The notes under the pieces: generated by a model
The model's input: only the letters and a program-made list of their open reading frames with translations
The model's database searches: none
Told to the model about the DNA's origin: nothing
Program-made: the position numbers and the translations under genes
Shown here: positions 1-6,338 of the stretch, piece by piece
Numbering within the stretch: position 1 is the first letter of the stretch
How the letters are laid out: each line of letters begins with the position of its first letter
Assembly: GCA_018064695.1 (NCBI GenBank)
Contig: JAGHUU010000169.1
Span: 1-8,233, forward strand
Length of the DNA stretch: 8,233 nucleotides
Direction of reading: 5' to 3'
DNA from: Candidatus Blautia equi
GTDB taxonomy: Bacteria > Bacillota > Clostridia > Lachnospirales > Lachnospiraceae

Positions 1-495
1 CTTTTCTATCTTCATAAGATGCCATTTGGCGTGCAGAAGATGAGCGGAACCATTGCAGGTCTTGTGGAGACCTCCTGTAACCCCGGTATTATCCGCCTTG
101 AGGAGGATGTGTTTGTGGCAAGCACCAGCATCCGAAGCTCTGTAGGAAGCGGAAAAGATGCGATCTCTGATAAGATCCGTCATATGACCGAATTCCTTGG
201 CGGCGACTATACCACCAAAGGTGCTTATCCTGCATGGGAGTACAGAAAAGATTCTCCGCTTCGCGATACTATGGTTCAGGTCTATGAGGAGATGTATGGC
301 GAGAAACCACAGGTGGTTGCTATTCATGCCGGTCTGGAATGCGGACTCTTCTATGAGAAGATGGAAGGCCTCGACTGTGTATCCATCGGACCGAATATGA
401 AGGATATCCATACCCCGGAGGAAGTACTTGAAGTGGCTTCTGTAGAGCGCGTATGGAACTATCTGGTAAAGGTACTGGAAGCATTAAAAGATTGA
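1..495 (+). CDS. pepD: Aminoacyl-histidine dipeptidase (PepD, peptidase family M20C), 3' part only
   Basis: This is the C-terminal 164 residues of a metal-dependent cytosolic dipeptidase that cleaves Xaa-His dipeptides such as carnosine. The reading frame is open from base 1, so the gene begins outside the window; the ATG at 19 is internal. The fragment carries the family's conserved C-terminal blocks: a GLVETS segment near fragment residues 20-25, KGAYPAW near 73-79, HAGLECGLF near 109-117, and a SIGPNMKDIHTPEE segment whose His matches the last metal ligand of M20 enzymes. It then has the usual VERVWNYL terminal helix. By recall it aligns with E. coli PepD (about 485 residues) over this whole stretch without gaps, so about two thirds of the protein is missing upstream. 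The stop codon overlaps the -35 box of the next promoter. Family assignment is firm. Substrate preference within M20C is inferred. Confidence 0.93.
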   Translation, partial: LFYLHKMPFGVQKMSGTIAGLVETSCNPGIIRLEEDVFVASTSIRSSVGSGKDAISDKIRHMTEFLGGDYTTKGAYPAWEYRKDSPLRDTMVQVYEEMYGEKPQVVAIHAGLECGLFYEKMEGLDCVSIGPNMKDIHTPEEVLEVASVERVWNYLVKVLEALKD

Positions 496-520
496 GACAT
501 CAGAGATAGTATGTTATAAT
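492..520 (+). promoter_or_regulatory. Sigma-A promoter upstream of the alarmone synthetase operon
   Basis: TTGAGA (492-497) and TATAAT (515-520) are separated by exactly 17 nt. A TG at 512-513 precedes the -10 box by one base, making an extended -10. Only one base differs from consensus. Transcription would start near 526-528, giving a leader of roughly 70 nt before the start codon at 598. The -35 box overlaps the pepD stop codon TGA (493-495). The promoter is judged from sequence match and position only; the start site is inferred. Confidence 0.8.
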
Positions 521-541
521 TAAAAATTGATGTAAATAGGG

Positions 542-571
542 AAAGTCCGCACAGCCAATATGCGGACTTTT
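542..571 (+). terminator. Hairpin: pepD terminator and/or 5'-leader hairpin
   Basis: A perfect 10-bp stem, AAAGTCCGCA (542-551) with TGCGGACTTT (561-570), closes a 9-nt loop and runs into four T residues (568-571). Lying 46 nt after the pepD stop, it has the form of a Rho-independent terminator, though the T run is short. It also lies downstream of the -10 box at 515-520, so it would be transcribed in the leader of the next gene, from about +15 to +45. It could therefore end pepD transcripts, act as a leader attenuator or RNA-stabilising hairpin, or both. The stem is certain; the function is not. Confidence 0.65.
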
Positions 572-597
572 CAAGTAGTGTTTGGGAGTGGTAACAA

Positions 598-1416
598 ATG
601 GAAATACAGCTTTGGCGCAGCATCCTCTGCCCCTATGAACTGGCGGTAAAGGAGCTGGTAGTGAAATTTGAACACATAATCGCTGAGAGCAAGGCCAACG
701 ACAGATATTGTCCTATCGAGTCTGTGAGCGGCCGTGTAAAAAGCGTTTCCAGTATTCTGGAAAAAATGAAAAGAAAACATATCCCTATGGAGCGCATGCA
801 GCATGAGGTGGAGGATATCGCCGGAATCAGACTGATCTGTCAGTTTGAGGAGGATATCGATATCGTTGCAAGGATCATTCAGAACCGCTCCGATATGGAA
901 GTGAAGGTCATCAAAGATTATGTCACCCACTTTAAACAGAGTGGATACAGAAGCTTTCATATGATCATTCTCTATGATGTGGAGACCATCGACGGACCAA
1001 AGAGAGTCAATGCAGAAATTCAGATCCGCACCATGGCCATGAATTTCTGGGCAACCATAGAGCATACACTGCAGTACAAATATAAAGGTGAGATGCCTGC
1101 ACACATCGCAGACAGACTGAGCAAGGCTGCCGAGGCCGTGAATCTTCTTGACCAGGAGATGGCTTCTGTTCGAAGTGATATCATTGATGCCCAGGTATCT
1201 TCACAGATGCAGTCCAATCTCATTCAGGATATTCTTACCAACATAGAGAATCTCTATAAGATCGCCAACCAGCGTGAGATCATGAAGATCCAGGATGAGT
1301 TCCTCCGCGTATACCGCACCAATGACAGACGTCAGCTGGAGCGCTTCCACAAGGAGCTGGATATCATCTCAGAGGGCTTCCATGCACAGGCAGTCAACAG
1401 AGAGTTTTTCAAATAA
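598..1416 (+). CDS. relQ: Small alarmone synthetase, RelQ/YjbM (SAS1) type, with C-terminal extension
   Basis: This is a cytosolic single-domain (p)ppGpp synthetase that transfers pyrophosphate from ATP to GDP or GTP, producing the stringent-response alarmone. Of 272 residues, 1 to about 200 match B. subtilis YjbM/RelQ closely. GRVKS (45-49), the EDIAGIR motif (72-78; D73 is the expected Mg2+ ligand), SGYRSFH (115-121), EIQIRT (140-145; E140 is the expected catalytic Glu) and the HTLQYKYK segment (156-163) are all present. There is no HD hydrolase domain and no TGS or ACT domain, so it should only synthesise. Residues from about 205 to 272 are a charged, probably helical extension absent from the 211-residue B. 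subtilis protein. The start is secure: GGAG at 585-588 lies 9 nt upstream and an in-frame TAA at 592-594 excludes an earlier start. It is the first gene after the 492-520 promoter, and the radical SAM gene follows after 25 nt. RelP (YwaC type) is a less likely alternative. Confidence 0.92.
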   Translation: MEIQLWRSILCPYELAVKELVVKFEHIIAESKANDRYCPIESVSGRVKSVSSILEKMKRKHIPMERMQHEVEDIAGIRLICQFEEDIDIVARIIQNRSDMEVKVIKDYVTHFKQSGYRSFHMIILYDVETIDGPKRVNAEIQIRTMAMNFWATIEHTLQYKYKGEMPAHIADRLSKAAEAVNLLDQEMASVRSDIIDAQVSSQMQSNLIQDILTNIENLYKIANQREIMKIQDEFLRVYRTNDRRQLERFHKELDIISEGFHAQAVNREFFK

Positions 1417-1441
1417 TCGATCATAAAACGAGGAACCATAG

Positions 1442-3385
1442 ATGTCAGAGTTTTTACCCGTAACAAAAAAAGAGATGCTTGAGAGAGGCTGGGACCAGGT
1501 GGATTTTGTCTACATCTGCGGAGACGCATATGTGGATCATTCCTCCTTTGGCGCAGCCATCATTACGCGCCTTCTGGAGAGCCGCGGGTACCGCGTAGGC
1601 ATCATAGCCCAGCCGGACTGGAAGCAGAAGGAGAGCATTCAGGTATTTGGAGAGCCGAGACTTGCCTTTCTTGTCTCCGCCGGAAACATGGACTCCATGG
1701 TGAATCATTATACCGTAAATAAAAAGCACCGCCAGGTGGATGCCTATTCCCCAGGCGGCAAGATGGGACTTCGGCCTGATATGCCGGTGGTGGTGTACAG
1801 CAATCTGATCCGTCAGACTTATAAGAAAACACCTATCATCCTTGGCGGTATTGAGGCCAGTTTGAGACGTATGTCCCACTATGATTACTGGAGCGATAAG
1901 GTAAAGCGCAGCGTCCTTATGGATTCCGGCGCGGATATGATCTCTTATGGAATGGGGGAACACTCTATTCTGGAGATCGCAGAGGCACTGGAGGGCGGTA
2001 TCCCGGTGCGGGAGATCACTTTTGTTCCCGGCACTGTTTTCCACGCAAAAGATCTGAGCGTGGTTGCCGATCCTATTGAGCTGCCATCTTACGAAGTAGT
2101 ATCAGGCAGCAAAAAAGCTTATGCTGAGAGCTTTGGCATTCAGTATAAAAATACAGATCCGTTTACAGCTAAGCCTATGGCGGAATCCTATGGCACAAAG
2201 GGATATATTATTCAGAATCCACCGGCAAAGCCCCTCACCATGCAGGAGATGGATGACATTTACAACCTGCCGTTTACAGGAAGATATCATCCAATGTACC
2301 AGAAGGACGGCGGCATTCCGGCTCTGGAGGAGATCCGCTTCAGTATCACCAGCAACCGCGGCTGCTATGGCGGCTGCAGCTTCTGCGCCCTCACTTTCCA
2401 TCAGGGAAGAATCGTGCAGGTGAGAAGCCATGAGTCCATCATAAAAGAGGCCACGGAAATGACAAAGCATCCGGACTTCAAAGGGTATATCCATGATGTG
2501 GGAGGCCCTACTGCGGAGTTCCGTGCACCATCCTGCCAGAAGCAGCTGACAAAGGGCGTGTGCCAGAACAGACAGTGTCTGTTTCCGGAACCATGTAAGA
2601 ATCTGAAGGTGGATCATAAGGACTATGTAAAGCTTTTAAGAGAAGTCCGCTCCATTCCGGGTGTCAAAAAAGTGTTTGTCCGCTCAGGTGTGAGATTTGA
2701 TTATCTGGTAGCGGATTCCGATAAGACTTTTCTAAGGGAACTTGTGGAGTATCATGTAAGCGGTCAGCTTCGTGTGGCTCCGGAGCATGTCTCCGATCAG
2801 GTGCTTCATTATATGGGCAAACCATGCCACAGTGTATACCAGAAGTTCCTGCAGTTATATGACAAAGAAAATGATAAGACAGGTAAGAAACAGTATGCGG
2901 TGCCGTATTTCATGTCTTCCCATCCGGGCTGTACAATGAAGGAGGCCGTCAAGCTGGCGGAATATGTCCGTGACCTTGGCTTTACGCCGGAACAGGTACA
3001 GGATTTTTATCCGACACCGTCCACATTGTCCACCTGTATGTATTATACCGGCATCGATCCCCGAAACGGAGAGAATGTATATATTCCAAGAAATCCTCAC
3101 GAAAAAGCCATCCAGAGAGCTCTTATGCAGTACAAGAATCCTGCCAACAGAGAGCTGGTACTGGAAGGCCTTAAGATGGCGGGCAGAATGGATCTTGTAG
3201 GTTTCGGACCAAAATGTCTGATCCGTCCGGACCGCAGTAAAACGCAGAAATCAGGAAAAGAGCCTGAAAATAGTAAACAGCGTAAGAACACAACCGGCCT
3301 TAAAGGCACCCATTTTACAGGAACTGTGAAAAAAGGGAATGCCGGGGGCAGAGATAAGAACAGGAAAGCAGGAAAGCGTTCATGA
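1442..3385 (+). CDS. ygiQ: YgiQ-family radical SAM protein, function unknown
   Basis: A 647-residue cytosolic protein of the YgiQ family; its reaction is not established. The N-terminal region (about 1-290) is the YgiQ-specific domain and starts like a nucleotide- or cobalamin-type fold (YICGDAYVDH near 24-33). The radical SAM core follows, with C308-x3-C312-x2-C315 expected to hold the 4Fe-4S cluster that cleaves S-adenosylmethionine. A second group of cysteines (C365, C374, C379, C385) sits between the early core strands. The core continues through SGVRFDYLVAD and RVAPEHVSD motifs typical of the family, then the FYPTPSTLSTCMYYTG block. The last 50 or so residues are Lys/Arg/Gly-rich and probably disordered. 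The length is somewhat below E. coli YgiQ (about 739). GAGG at 1430-1433 lies 8 nt before the ATG. The stop overlaps the next start by 4 bp, which suggests translational coupling. Confidence 0.93.
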   Translation: MSEFLPVTKKEMLERGWDQVDFVYICGDAYVDHSSFGAAIITRLLESRGYRVGIIAQPDWKQKESIQVFGEPRLAFLVSAGNMDSMVNHYTVNKKHRQVDAYSPGGKMGLRPDMPVVVYSNLIRQTYKKTPIILGGIEASLRRMSHYDYWSDKVKRSVLMDSGADMISYGMGEHSILEIAEALEGGIPVREITFVPGTVFHAKDLSVVADPIELPSYEVVSGSKKAYAESFGIQYKNTDPFTAKPMAESYGTKGYIIQNPPAKPLTMQEMDDIYNLPFTGRYHPMYQKDGGIPALEEIRFSITSNRGCYGGCSFCALTFHQGRIVQVRSHESIIKEATEMTKHPDFKGYIHDVGGPTAEFRAPSCQKQLTKGVCQNRQCLFPEPCKNLKVDHKDYVKLLREVRSIPGVKKVFVRSGVRFDYLVADSDKTFLRELVEYHVSGQLRVAPEHVSDQVLHYMGKPCHSVYQKFLQLYDKENDKTGKKQYAVPYFMSSHPGCTMKEAVKLAEYVRDLGFTPEQVQDFYPTPSTLSTCMYYTGIDPRNGENVYIPRNPHEKAIQRALMQYKNPANRELVLEGLKMAGRMDLVGFGPKCLIRPDRSKTQKSGKEPENSKQRKNTTGLKGTHFTGTVKKGNAGGRDKNRKAGKRS

Positions 3386-4002
3386 GCAGCAATAAAAAGA
3401 AAAAAGTTCAGAAAGGTGAATTTGGCTATTTCAGTGCCGCAAAGAAGAGGCAGGCACTGATCACCGGCGTTCTCTTTGCCGTGCCGCTTTTCATCTTTTT
3501 TACAGCCTGGATGTATTTTAAGAGCAGAATGACAGTCTGGACAGTCATCACAACGGTTGGTTGTCTTCCGGCCTGTAAAGCAGCCGTAACTCTTATTATG
3601 CTTCTGATGAGAAAACCTATGAAGGCGGATCTCTATAAACAGATCGCATCTCACGCAGGCAGCCTTGAAATGGTATATGAGATGTATATGACCTTCTATG
3701 AGAAGAGCGGCTACCTGGATGCCTTTGCTATCTGCGGCAATCAGGTGGTAGGTTATACCAGCGATTCCTCTGTGGATGCAGCTTTTCTGGAGCAGGAAGC
3801 CCAGAAGATCATCCGTAAGAACGGCTATAAAGTAAATGTAAAGATCTTAAAGGATCTGCGTCCATATCTGGAGCGCCTGGATTCCATGAATGAGCATATG
3901 GATTCCCTGCGGGAGGGAATCAAATTTGTGCCGGATGAGACCTATCCGGATCTTTCCTGCGAGGAACTGATCAAGCACACCATTCTGGCGATCTGCTTAT
4001 AA
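3382..4002 (+). CDS. Conserved-looking two-helix membrane protein of unknown function
   Basis: I do not recognise a named family for this 206-residue protein. It opens with a Lys-rich cytoplasmic stretch (KKKK at 5-8). Two hydrophobic segments follow at about 24-46 and 51-75, joined by a very short KSR-type turn, so they probably form a helical hairpin with both ends in the cytoplasm. Residues 77-206 are soluble, mixed alpha/beta in character, with aromatic-rich MVYEMYMTFYEK (97-108), a DAFAICGNQVVGYTSD segment (113-128) and an acidic C-terminal part. No catalytic motif is visible. The gene overlaps ygiQ by ATGA. A tandem 8-bp repeat, AGGAAAGC twice (3362-3377), places two Shine-Dalgarno-like copies before the ATG. 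The position between ygiQ and an RluA gene suggests a housekeeping role or simple co-transcription. That it is a real gene is well supported by packing and codon use; its role is unknown. Confidence 0.82.
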   Translation: MSSNKKKKVQKGEFGYFSAAKKRQALITGVLFAVPLFIFFTAWMYFKSRMTVWTVITTVGCLPACKAAVTLIMLLMRKPMKADLYKQIASHAGSLEMVYEMYMTFYEKSGYLDAFAICGNQVVGYTSDSSVDAAFLEQEAQKIIRKNGYKVNVKILKDLRPYLERLDSMNEHMDSLREGIKFVPDETYPDLSCEELIKHTILAICL

Positions 4003-4012
4003 GAGGTGGCTC

Positions 4013-5017
4013 ATGAAACTGCAGGTGATCGGTGAAAATGAAGCGGGTCAGCGCTTTGACAAATATCTGGCCAAATTATTGAAGGATGCACCGAAGAGCT
4101 TCTTCTACAAAATGCTCAGAAAGAAAAATATTACCCTGAACGGAAAAAAGGCCACAGGAAATGAAAAGCTGGCAGCCGGGGATGAGGTACGTCTCTTTTT
4201 AAGTGATGAAACTTATGAAAAGTTTCTTGGAAATACCGTGGTGGAAAAGAAGACCACAAAGCTGAACCTGATCTATGAGGACTCTGATATCCTTCTGGTG
4301 AATAAGCCGGTTGGCATGCTGAGCCAGAAAGCAGGCGAGGATGAGACTTCCCTGAATGAATATCTGATTGGCTATCTGTTAGAGAGTGGTGCGCTTACGG
4401 AGGAGGATCTTAAGACCTTCCGTCCATCTGTATGCAACCGTCTGGACAGAAATACCAGCGGTATTGTGGCTGCGGGAAAGAGCCTTATGGGGCTGCAGCA
4501 GTTATCTGAGATCTTTCATGACAGGACCGTACATAAGGATTACCACACGATCGTTAAGGGCGTCCTTACTAAGGAGAAGACCGTGAAAGGATTTCTTCTG
4601 AAAAATGAGAAAGACAATAAAGTGGTGGTATCGGAGGAACAGCTGCCGGACAGCGCTCCTATTGAGACCGCATATACACCGCTTGGAAATAACGGAAGTA
4701 TGACTTTACTGAAGGTCAGACTGGTAACCGGAAGAGCGCATCAGATCCGTGCGCATCTTGCTTCCCTTGGATATCCCATCATTGGAGATACAAAATACGG
4801 AAGTGAGAAGCTGAATGAGGAGATGAGAAATAAATACCATTTAAAATCTCAGCTGCTCCATGCCTTCCGCCTGGAATTCCCGGAGGAGATGACGCAGCTT
4901 AAGGGACTTTCCGGAAAAGTCTTCTATGCACCGCTTCCGGGCGCCTTCAGAAAAATAGCCGGGGCAGAGGGGCTGATGTCCTATGTGCCATCCTCCGGCA
5001 ATCCTGAGGAGAAATAA
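4013..5017 (+). CDS. RluA-family 23S rRNA-type pseudouridine synthase
   Basis: This 334-residue enzyme isomerises uridine to pseudouridine in RNA, by family analogy in 23S rRNA. An N-terminal S4 RNA-binding domain (about 12-60) contains RFDKYLAKLL and an ITLNGKKA strand. The catalytic domain starts near residue 84 with NLIYEDSDILLVNKP. The active-site motif is NRLDRNTSG (142-150), with D145 as the catalytic aspartate. A later VTGRAHQIRAHLASLGYP block is the conserved RluA C-terminal motif. The S4 plus RluA order fits the RluC/RluD group, but the exact target uridine cannot be told from sequence, so no symbol is given. GAGGTGG directly after the preceding stop provides the ribosome site, and the gene starts 10 nt after its neighbour. 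Its own 3' end holds the Shine-Dalgarno site of the signal peptidase gene 3 nt downstream. Confidence 0.93.
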   Translation: MKLQVIGENEAGQRFDKYLAKLLKDAPKSFFYKMLRKKNITLNGKKATGNEKLAAGDEVRLFLSDETYEKFLGNTVVEKKTTKLNLIYEDSDILLVNKPVGMLSQKAGEDETSLNEYLIGYLLESGALTEEDLKTFRPSVCNRLDRNTSGIVAAGKSLMGLQQLSEIFHDRTVHKDYHTIVKGVLTKEKTVKGFLLKNEKDNKVVVSEEQLPDSAPIETAYTPLGNNGSMTLLKVRLVTGRAHQIRAHLASLGYPIIGDTKYGSEKLNEEMRNKYHLKSQLLHAFRLEFPEEMTQLKGLSGKVFYAPLPGAFRKIAGAEGLMSYVPSSGNPEEK

Positions 5018-5020
5018 ATA

Positions 5021-5056
5021 ATGGAAAAAAACATGGAAAATAACGTGGAAAATAAG
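5021..5056 (+). repeat. Three 12-bp tandem repeats at the lepB start
   Basis: Units at 5021-5032, 5033-5044 and 5045-5056 read ATGGAAAAAAAC, ATGGAAAATAAC and GTGGAAAATAAG. Identity is 11/12 between the first two and 10/12 between the last two. The period is in frame, giving MEKN-MENN-VENK, and each copy begins with a usable start codon (ATG, ATG, GTG). Replication slippage is the likely origin. Confidence 0.85.
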
Positions 5057-5659
5057 ACAGAGGCTCCCAAAGAACCTGATAAACAGAATGCCATTCTGAG
5101 TGAGATCTGGGAATATGTAAAAATGCTCATCTCCGTTGCCCTGCTGGTGCTTGTGGTAAACGGTGTGATCCTTATTAACGCCAAGATCCCGTCCGGCTCT
5201 ATGGAAAGCACCATTATGACCGGCGACCGCATCTTTGGTCTCAGACTTGCTTATGGCTTAAATATGGAGCTTGGAGATTTTAAGATCTCTAAAAAATGGG
5301 CCGATCCGGAGCGCTTTGACATCATCATCTTCAAATATCCGGATGACAATTCCCAGCTGTTTATCAAACGTCTCATAGGCCTTCCGGGTGAGACGATTGA
5401 GGTTCGTGACGGAAAAGTATATATCAATGATTCCGAAACCCCTCTGGATGACAGCTTTACCAACGAGATACCAAAGGGCGATTATTTTGATTTCGGACCT
5501 GTCACCATTCCGGAGGACAGTTATTTTATGATGGGTGACAACAGAAACCATTCCAATGACTCCCGTTTCTGGAATGATCCTTTTGTAAGCTTTGATGAAA
5601 TCGTGGGCAAGGCTTTGTTCCGCTATTACCCGATCACAGAGATGAAGATCGTGAAGTGA
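5021..5659 (+). CDS. lepB: Signal peptidase I (type I leader peptidase)
   Basis: This 212-residue membrane-anchored serine protease removes signal peptides from exported proteins. It has a hydrophilic N-terminus (1-33), one membrane anchor (about 34-54), then the extracytoplasmic catalytic domain. The Ser/Lys dyad is visible: S60 in IPSGSM (56-61) and K116 in FIKRLIGLPGE (114-124). The terminal box GDNRNHSNDSR (172-182) is complete. Size and single anchor are of the Gram-positive (SipS) type. TGAGGAG at 5005-5011, inside the end of the RluA gene, lies 9 nt before the ATG at 5021 and favours it over the in-frame ATG at 5033. The first 12 codons are a triplicated 12-bp unit (MEKN, MENN, VENK), so the extreme N-terminus varies easily and may not matter to function. 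The recU gene follows after 10 nt. Confidence 0.95.
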   Translation: MEKNMENNVENKTEAPKEPDKQNAILSEIWEYVKMLISVALLVLVVNGVILINAKIPSGSMESTIMTGDRIFGLRLAYGLNMELGDFKISKKWADPERFDIIIFKYPDDNSQLFIKRLIGLPGETIEVRDGKVYINDSETPLDDSFTNEIPKGDYFDFGPVTIPEDSYFMMGDNRNHSNDSRFWNDPFVSFDEIVGKALFRYYPITEMKIVK

Positions 5660-5669
5660 GGCATATCCA

Positions 5670-6203
5670 ATGGCAACCTGGAACAGCAGGGGCCTTAGAG
5701 GCTCCACACTGGAGGATCTGATAAACAGAACCAACGAACAATACAGGGAGAAGGGGCTGGCATTGATCCAGAAAATACCAACCCCCATCACTCCCGTTAA
5801 GATGGACAAGGAAAGCCGTCATATTACCCTGGCATACTTTGAACAGAGAAGTACCGTAGACTACATAGGCGCAGTGCAGGGATATCCTGTGTGCTTTGAT
5901 GCGAAGGAATGCAGCGTGGACACTTTCCCTCTTGCCAATATTCACCAGCATCAGGTGAATTTCATGAGGGATTTTGAAAAGCAGGGTGGTCTGGCGTTTT
6001 TTCTGATTTTTTTCAGCTCAGATGATATTTTTTACTATCTGCCTTTCAGAGACCTGATGGTCTTCTGGGACCGCATGCAGGAGGGCGGTAGGAAAAGCTT
6101 TCGAAGAGAAGAGCTGAAGGAAGAGTATTACCTGCCCCGAAAAGGAGGATTTCTGGTTCCCTATCTGGAGGGAATCTCTGTGGATCTGAAAAACAGGGGT
6201 TGA
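5670..6203 (+). CDS. recU: Holliday junction resolvase RecU
   Basis: RecU is the Gram-positive endonuclease that resolves Holliday junctions during recombination and chromosome segregation and also modulates RecA. The 177 residues align by recall with B. subtilis RecU from its SNRGMTLEDDLN segment onward: NSRGLRGSTLEDLIN (5-19), STVDYIG (61-67), CFDAKE (75-80), FPLANIHQHQ (86-95), and FWDR with GRKSFRREEL near 132-148. The metal-site residues would be D64, D77 and K79. B. subtilis has Glu at the D77 position, so this is a conservative replacement. The N-terminus is about 30 residues shorter than in B. subtilis. This start is firm, because an in-frame TGA at 5652-5654 with no start codon in between rules out a longer form. 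The ribosome site is weak (GTGAGG, overlapping the lepB stop). It is the last gene of the cluster, and its stop lies within the -35 box of the his promoter. Confidence 0.93.
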   Translation: MATWNSRGLRGSTLEDLINRTNEQYREKGLALIQKIPTPITPVKMDKESRHITLAYFEQRSTVDYIGAVQGYPVCFDAKECSVDTFPLANIHQHQVNFMRDFEKQGGLAFFLIFFSSDDIFYYLPFRDLMVFWDRMQEGGRKSFRREELKEEYYLPRKGGFLVPYLEGISVDLKNRG

Positions 6204-6228
6204 CAGAAGCAGATTTCTTTACTATAAT
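6200..6228 (+). promoter_or_regulatory. Perfect-consensus sigma-A promoter of the his operon
   Basis: TTGACA (6200-6205) and TATAAT (6223-6228) both match consensus exactly and are separated by the optimal 17 nt. The -35 box contains the recU stop codon TGA (6201-6203). Transcription should start near 6235, giving a leader of about 100 nt before hisZ. So strong a promoter on an amino-acid biosynthesis operon suggests that control acts through a repressor or in the leader. That is inference. Confidence 0.9.
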
Positions 6229-6261
6229 CACATACATTCATCTGGTAATATGATAACATGG

Positions 6262-6324
6262 TAGCACGCTAAAGTGTAAAAGCACATATGCAAAGATAAA
6301 TTGCTTTTACAAAGGCTTTGGTGC
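6262..6324 (+). promoter_or_regulatory. Inverted repeat in the his leader: possible RNA hairpin or operator
   Basis: TGTAAAAGCA (6275-6284) and TGCTTTTACA (6302-6311) form a perfect 10-bp inverted repeat around a 17-nt loop. Outside it, AAAG (6271-6274) can pair with CTTT (6316-6319) and GCAC (6264-6267) with GTGC (6321-6324), extending the stem with small bulges. The structure ends 4 nt before the hisZ Shine-Dalgarno site. No T run follows, so it is not a terminator. The near-palindrome TAGC-AC-GCTA (6262-6271) within it could be a protein-binding site. The pairing is seen directly; the regulatory role is inferred. Confidence 0.5.
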
Positions 6325-6328
6325 AGTT

Positions 6329-6334
6329 AGGAGG
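6329..6334 (+). promoter_or_regulatory. Ribosome binding site deciding the hisZ start
   Basis: AGGAGG lies 4 nt before the ATG at 6339. It is downstream of the in-frame TTG (6318) and GTG (6321) candidates, so it rules those out as the main start. Confidence 0.9.
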
Positions 6335-6338
6335 AAAC

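Noticed and set aside
571..1104. 177-residue open frame on the - strand
   Set aside because: It lies antisense to the alarmone synthetase gene, its product resembles no protein I know, and the + strand frame has clear family motifs.
598..1416. Truncated bifunctional Rel/SpoT
   Set aside because: The sequence begins like RelQ (short N-terminal helices before the synthetase domain), not like a cut long Rel, and an in-frame stop sits just before the start.
1454..2044. 196-residue open frame on the - strand inside ygiQ, with others at 2102-2617 and 3097-3654
   Set aside because: These are long only because of codon bias in the + strand genes; none shows recognisable motifs or credible gene context.
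5258..5809. 183-residue open frame on the - strand across lepB and recU
   Set aside because: It spans the junction of two well-supported genes antisense to both, and its translation is not protein-like in any familiar way.
6318..6338. Longer hisZ starting at TTG 6318 or GTG 6321
   Set aside because: The AGGAGG at 6329-6334 lies downstream of both and is correctly placed for the ATG at 6339, whose product starts like known HisZ proteins.
6235..6338. T-box riboswitch or His-rich leader-peptide attenuator before hisZ
   Set aside because: I see no T-box GGTGG core, no terminator with a T run, and the short ATG-started frames (at 6250, 6258 and 6288) are 3-4 codons without a run of His codons.
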